Shown here: positions 6,198 through 9,085 of the stretch, piece by piece
Layout of the letters: each line of letters starts with the position of its first letter
How positions within the stretch are numbered: the first letter of the stretch is position 1
Notes under the pieces: model-generated
What the model was told of the DNA's origin: nothing
The model's input: only the letters and a program-made list of their open reading frames with translations
The model's database searches: none
NCBI GenBank assembly: GCA_020431945.1
Contig: JAGQHH010000709.1
Location: 1 to 9,085, forward strand
DNA: 9,085 nucleotides
Direction of reading: 5' to 3'
Origin: Cyanobacteria bacterium HKST-UBA02
Lineage (GTDB): Bacteria > Cyanobacteriota > Vampirovibrionia > Obscuribacterales > Obscuribacteraceae
Translations under genes and position numbers: made by a program

Positions 6198-6911
6198 TCA
6201 GTCCCCGTCGGGCGCGCTGCAGGCGGAGCTCAGAAGAAACTCTGCGCCCCGGGGCTTTTGTAACCCGTAGACGCCGCAGATGTCCAGCAGTTTTTCCACC
6301 TGGGATGACCTGAGGGGCTGGACGCCGCCTAGCATGTGGGCGACGAGCATGGTTTGGGCGTAATGCTCCAACGTTTCCATTTTGTAATACGCGTCCCAGA
6401 TGTCATTGCCGATGGTGAGCGCCCCGTGGTGATCGAGAACCACGGCGTCGTGATCGCGAACGATAGCGGCGATGGAGTCGGAGAGCTCGCCGGTGCTCGG
6501 TGTTGCATACGGTGCCACGGGAATGCGACCGAGGGTGCAAACCACCTCGGGCAGGACGCATTTGTCGAGCTTCATGCCGGCTACGGTGAAACCAACGGCG
6601 GTGGTGGGGTGCGCGTGCACCACGGCGGCTGCGTCGGGACGATTTTTGTAAGCGGTCAGGTGAATGGCGATTTCGGTGGAGGGCTTGCGGCTGGACTGGG
6701 AAGTGGGCTTGCCTTCGAGGTCGGTGATGATCAGGTCCGAGGGCTCGATTCGGGCTTTGCAGGTGCCGGAGGGTGTTGTCAGGATATGCTCCTTATCGAG
6801 CTTGATGCTGAAATTGCCCTCCATGCCGCATATGTAGCCGCGCTGGTAGCAGAGGCGGGCTACTTCGATGAGGTCTTTGCGGGCTTTTTCTTCGGTTTCT
6901 CTTGAATACAC
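6198..6911 (-). CDS. Class II aldolase/adducin family protein, L-fuculose-1-phosphate aldolase type
   Basis: 237 residues. Class II aldolases of the FucA/AraD group cleave or epimerise sugar phosphates using a zinc ion; FucA splits L-fuculose-1-phosphate into DHAP and lactaldehyde. The zinc ligands are visible: HAH in VVHAHPTTA (His99, His101) and DHHGALTIG (His162), with the acid/base Glu80 in KPSTEIAIH. EGNFSIK at 31-37, TTPSGTCK at 45-52 and APYATPSTGEL at 133-143 also match the family; the phosphate-binding segments fit a phosphorylated substrate. The GTG start at 6911 is supported by GGAG (6921-6924 on the complement) 9 nt upstream. It is the first gene of a two-gene unit with the phosphatase. 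Methylthioribulose-phosphate dehydratase (MtnB) is a related alternative, but the whole pattern is closer to FucA. The true sugar is unknown. Confidence 0.88.
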   Translation of the reverse strand: MYSRETEEKARKDLIEVARLCYQRGYICGMEGNFSIKLDKEHILTTPSGTCKARIEPSDLIITDLEGKPTSQSSRKPSTEIAIHLTAYKNRPDAAAVVHAHPTTAVGFTVAGMKLDKCVLPEVVCTLGRIPVAPYATPSTGELSDSIAAIVRDHDAVVLDHHGALTIGNDIWDAYYKMETLEHYAQTMLVAHMLGGVQPLRSSQVEKLLDICGVYGLQKPRGAEFLLSSACSAPDGD

Positions 6912-6923
6912 CTTGCCAATCTC

Positions 6924-6964
6924 CGTTTATTAGAAGTTTCATATCAAAAGTGAATAAACGTTTA
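6924..6964. promoter_or_regulatory. Operator-like CGTTTA half-sites upstream of the aldolase gene
   Basis: CGTTTAT at 6924-6930 is the exact inverse of ATAAACG at 6954-6960, and the latter overlaps a perfect 10-bp palindrome TAAACGTTTA at 6955-6964. That makes three CGTTTA half-sites within 41 bp, between the start codon and a candidate -10 box. The layout suits a dimeric repressor, but AT-rich spacers can give such patterns by chance. Confidence 0.35.
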
Positions 6965-6973
6965 GATCTGTCA

Positions 6974-6979
6974 ATTATA
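6974..6979 (-). promoter_or_regulatory. Candidate -10 box (TATAAT) of the aldolase-phosphatase unit
   Basis: A perfect TATAAT reads on the minus strand within an AT-rich tract, about 63 nt upstream of the GTG start. No good -35 box stands 17 nt upstream. A TTGACA on the same strand at 6969-6974 overlaps it and could instead serve as a -35 for a start nearer the gene, though no matching -10 is properly spaced. Confidence 0.3.
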
Positions 6980-7075
6980 TATATTCTGAGCATTCCGGGG
7001 ATTTTCTAGATATTCTTGGCTTCGCCTAATTTTGTATTTGTCAAGCATGGTGTAGAATCCCCTCGTTCCTTATTT

Positions 7076-7129
7076 TGTGGCGTTTGCCACAGTGTTATGC
7101 GTCTCGCGAGAGTCTTCGAATCGGAAGAC
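7076..7129 (+). promoter_or_regulatory. Cluster of three small inverted repeats in the leader of the zinc-ribbon/SH3b gene
   Basis: Three perfect dyads follow each other: TGTGGC-GTTT-GCCACA at 7076-7091, the 10-bp palindrome TCTCGCGAGA at 7102-7111, and GTCTTC-GAATCG-GAAGAC at 7112-7129. They lie 75-130 nt before the start codon at 7205. They could form hairpins in a 5' leader or bind proteins as DNA sites. I recognise no known riboswitch, and none has a T-run marking a terminator. Confidence 0.4.
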
Positions 7130-7204
7130 ACGGGAACCAGCGGGAGTTCTGAGACTTTTCTCGAATCTTCCAGGCTCGCGAAGTACAGCTAGAACGAGGT
7201 CCCT

Positions 7205-8998
7205 ATGCGTTGTCCCGAGTGCACACAGAGAAATTCTGTAGCGGCTCGAAGCTGCAAGTTTTGCGGTAAGAAATTCGAAAAGAAAACGAAGGCGCTTCCG
7301 ATCAAGATAATCGGCGCCCTTCTCGGAGTCGGTCTCCTGGTCGGTGTGGCATCTGCCGTGGTGCCGCGCTTCGGCGGCCAGCAGGAGAACCTCAAGGCTC
7401 TGGCAGACAAGATATCTTTCGGCCCCAAGTCCGCCGAAGAAGCCCAGAAGATGAAAGTGGAGCTGGACGCCGCTCTGCTCGATTTTCTCAAGCGGAACGG
7501 CTCTCTGCCTTCCGCCGATCTCCTCACCAAATTGCAGAGCAAATTGCCGACTTCTATATTCGAGGTCCTGGTCTTCGACCTGCCCCGGGGCATGAAGCTG
7601 GTGGAAGTGGACTGCGTATTGCAGCCCTCGGACTACCTGGTGGTCGCCGACAAGCAGGGTCCCAAGGTGACCCAGCTCTACGGGCTCGACGTCTTCGATG
7701 ACGCTGTCCTCATCCGTGGTGCCTCGGACGCATCGCTGGTGATGCTCGGTCACACTAACGTCGATATCAAGAAAAATCCCAATGTCAAAGTAATCTCGCT
7801 CCTGCCCAATGGCAACATATCGGACCGTACATCCAAGGTGGTCCCGCCGGTGAAGGGCACGGGCACCGCTGCTTTCGAGAGCAACAAGCAAGACATCAAG
7901 CTCGACCGGCAACTCGTGGAGACAGCGCTCGGAGAAGAGCTCTTCAAGGGCGATTTGAAATTCGCCGAGAGTCCCTTTAAAACAGTCCTGCGCTGGAAAG
8001 GCGGCAAGTACGCTACGGAGTATTCCCTGGGAAGCAGCCAGTTTGCCGCACTGTATGCAGTGGCGACCAGTCTGACCGACCCTTCGCAGAAAGAGCAGTT
8101 CGGTCTCTATTTAAATGATCCTGCCAAAGAATTTTTGAAATCCGTGACCGACAATCCGGTGGCTTCGCCTCCCGGTTTTGTCATCGCCAAGATTGACGAG
8201 TCCAAAGCCGCGGCAAGCTCCGGGCGCCGCCGCCGGCGCAGCCCTAGCCGGTCTTCCGACCAGGTCACCTACTCGCTGGCATCCGGCAAGCGGACCTTCA
8301 GCGTGACGGTGCGTGGTGGCAACGGACAGCGCTGGACCGTGGCGAATATCGAAGAGACCGCGCCGGAACAGCCCACCGATAGCGTGGCGACCCAGTCGGC
8401 ACCGGTGGTCGAGACTCCGGTGCCCGGCATCGAAAGCAAGATCGTCGAGAAGCAGCCCAGCCGCGAAGACCGTCGAGCCGAAGAGCGCAGAGCCGCCGAG
8501 GAAGCCCGGAAACAGGCTGCCAAAGCCGAGGAAGCAGCGCGGATTGCCGAGAAGAAACAGGCTGAGAAAGAGCGTAAAGAAGCCGAGCGGAAGAAGACCG
8601 CTTCTTCGTCGGGCGGCGGCGAGATGGCAACCACTCCCAAGCGCGTGACCATGCGCCGGGGACCGGGGCACAGATATGGCAAGGTCCTGGTGACCAGCCG
8701 CGGCGAGCGTGTGAAAGTGCTTGGCAAGGAGAACGGCTGGTACAAGATCTCGGTGAACGGCAAGCAGGGCTATGTTTACGGCTCGTATGTCAGGATGGAC
8801 TCGGGCAGCAGCGCTGTGGCCGAGACGCCCTCGCGGGAGGAGAGCCGGAAGGCGTCGGCATCGTCATCGAGCAAATCGAGCGAGAAGACCGCCAGTACCA
8901 GCTCTTCGAAGAAGGACAAGAACAAGGTCAAGATGGCGAACGGCAAAGCCAGCAAGAACGCTGATGTTGCGGTGGAAGAGCCCGATTTCGTCCCCTGA
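7205..8998 (+). CDS. Zinc-ribbon, single-pass membrane protein with coiled coil and C-terminal SH3b domain
   Basis: 597 residues; ATG with GAGG 5 nt upstream. In order: a zinc ribbon with CPEC and CKFCG (Cys3, Cys6, Cys17, Cys20); a Lys-rich stretch; a TM helix at 33-53; an unrecognised domain at 60-330; an Arg-rich patch RRRRRSPSR at 341-349; a beta-like segment at 352-382; a Glu/Lys/Ala-rich charged coiled coil at about 419-464; a bacterial SH3 domain at 473-531 (TMRRGPGHRYGKVL, GERVKVLGKENGWYKI, GKQGYVYGSYV); and a Ser/Lys-rich tail. The ribbon should be cytoplasmic and the rest outside the membrane, where SH3b domains commonly bind cell-wall peptides. Similar ribbon-TM-exterior layouts occur in envelope proteins of many bacteria. 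It stands alone, divergent from the aldolase gene and 30 nt before tRNA-Pro. The domain call is firm; a wall-sensing role is inference. Confidence 0.82.
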   Translation: MRCPECTQRNSVAARSCKFCGKKFEKKTKALPIKIIGALLGVGLLVGVASAVVPRFGGQQENLKALADKISFGPKSAEEAQKMKVELDAALLDFLKRNGSLPSADLLTKLQSKLPTSIFEVLVFDLPRGMKLVEVDCVLQPSDYLVVADKQGPKVTQLYGLDVFDDAVLIRGASDASLVMLGHTNVDIKKNPNVKVISLLPNGNISDRTSKVVPPVKGTGTAAFESNKQDIKLDRQLVETALGEELFKGDLKFAESPFKTVLRWKGGKYATEYSLGSSQFAALYAVATSLTDPSQKEQFGLYLNDPAKEFLKSVTDNPVASPPGFVIAKIDESKAAASSGRRRRRSPSRSSDQVTYSLASGKRTFSVTVRGGNGQRWTVANIEETAPEQPTDSVATQSAPVVETPVPGIESKIVEKQPSREDRRAEERRAAEEARKQAAKAEEAARIAEKKQAEKERKEAERKKTASSSGGGEMATTPKRVTMRRGPGHRYGKVLVTSRGERVKVLGKENGWYKISVNGKQGYVYGSYVRMDSGSSAVAETPSREESRKASASSSSKSSEKTASTSSSKKDKNKVKMANGKASKNADVAVEEPDFVP

Positions 8999-9012
8999 CG
9001 CCCCGTCCGTGC

Positions 9013-9018
9013 TATATT
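9013..9018 (+). promoter_or_regulatory. Candidate -10 box of tRNA-Pro
   Basis: TATATT stands 10 nt before the first base of the tRNA, the usual place for a -10 box of a stable RNA gene. No clear -35 box is found 16-18 nt upstream, a stretch that overlaps the end of the preceding gene. Confidence 0.35.
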
Positions 9019-9028
9019 TGAACCTCAA

Positions 9029-9085
9029 CGGGACGTGGCGCAGCTTGGTAGCGCGGCTGCTTTGGGAGCAGTAGGTCGCAGGTTC
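9029..9085 (+). tRNA. tRNA-Pro (anticodon UGG), 3' truncated by the window end
   Basis: The first 57 nt of a tRNA fit the cloverleaf: acceptor 5' strand CGGGACG (9029-9035), T8-G9, D stem GCGC/GCGC (9038-9041 with 9051-9054) around AGCTTGGTA, anticodon stem GCTGC/GCAGT (9056-9060 with 9068-9072, one G-T pair), loop TTTGGGA with anticodon TGG at 9063-9065, variable AGGTC, and the 5' T-stem GCAGG followed by TTC. TGG reads proline codons CCN. The 3' T-stem strand, acceptor 3' strand and any CCA lie beyond the window, so acceptor pairing cannot be checked. Confidence 0.95.

Noticed and set aside
7070..7912. Long minus-strand open frame (280 codons)
   Set aside because: It is antisense to the N-terminal third of the well-supported zinc-ribbon gene, has Arg/His-rich shadow composition and no recognisable domain.

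Overview
The window is a moderately GC-rich piece of bacterial chromosome carrying eight protein genes, or parts of them, and the start of a tRNA gene. No insertion sequence, prophage, CRISPR array or plasmid function is visible. The lineage cannot be fixed from sequence alone. The mix of a TPR-CHAT protein, a zinc-ribbon/membrane/SH3b protein, Gram-negative-type exported proteins (Spy/CpxP-like and LolA-like) and lysine/serine-rich tails would suit a little-studied environmental bacterium. A non-photosynthetic relative of cyanobacteria (Obscuribacterales-type) is one low-confidence guess.

Layout: (1) 1-1618, plus strand: the 3' part of a TPR-CHAT protein with an intact His/Cys dyad. (2) 1681-3505, minus strand: an AAC(6')-type N-acetyltransferase, followed 151 bp downstream by a membrane-anchored DUF1444 (UPF0354) protein with an Asp/Lys/Ser repeat tail. 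Both genes have a short tandem duplication directly in front of the start codon. (3) 3722-5500, plus strand: a probable three-gene envelope operon of a Spy/CpxP-like periplasmic protein, a small two-helix membrane protein with a TPR-like tail, and an exported DUF2092/LolA-like protein. A perfect hairpin covers the start region of the middle gene. (4) 5563-6911, minus strand: a two-gene unit of a FucA-type class II aldolase (GTG start) and a histidine phosphatase (TTG start), 2 nt apart. (5) 6912-7204: an AT-rich divergent promoter region with CGTTTA half-sites and a run of small inverted repeats. (6) 7205-8998, plus strand: a 597-residue zinc-ribbon/TM/coiled-coil/SH3b protein. (7) 9029-9085: tRNA-Pro(UGG), cut by the window end.

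The genes look like several small independent units rather than one system. The coherent themes are the cell envelope (units 3 and 6) and sugar-phosphate metabolism (unit 4). I see no convincing new multi-gene system. The most useful leads are the chromosomal AAC(6')-like enzyme, the hairpin over the start site at 4212-4232, the duplicated Shine-Dalgarno region of the acetyltransferase gene, the structured leader at 7076-7129, and the unidentified partner or substrate of the CHAT protein.
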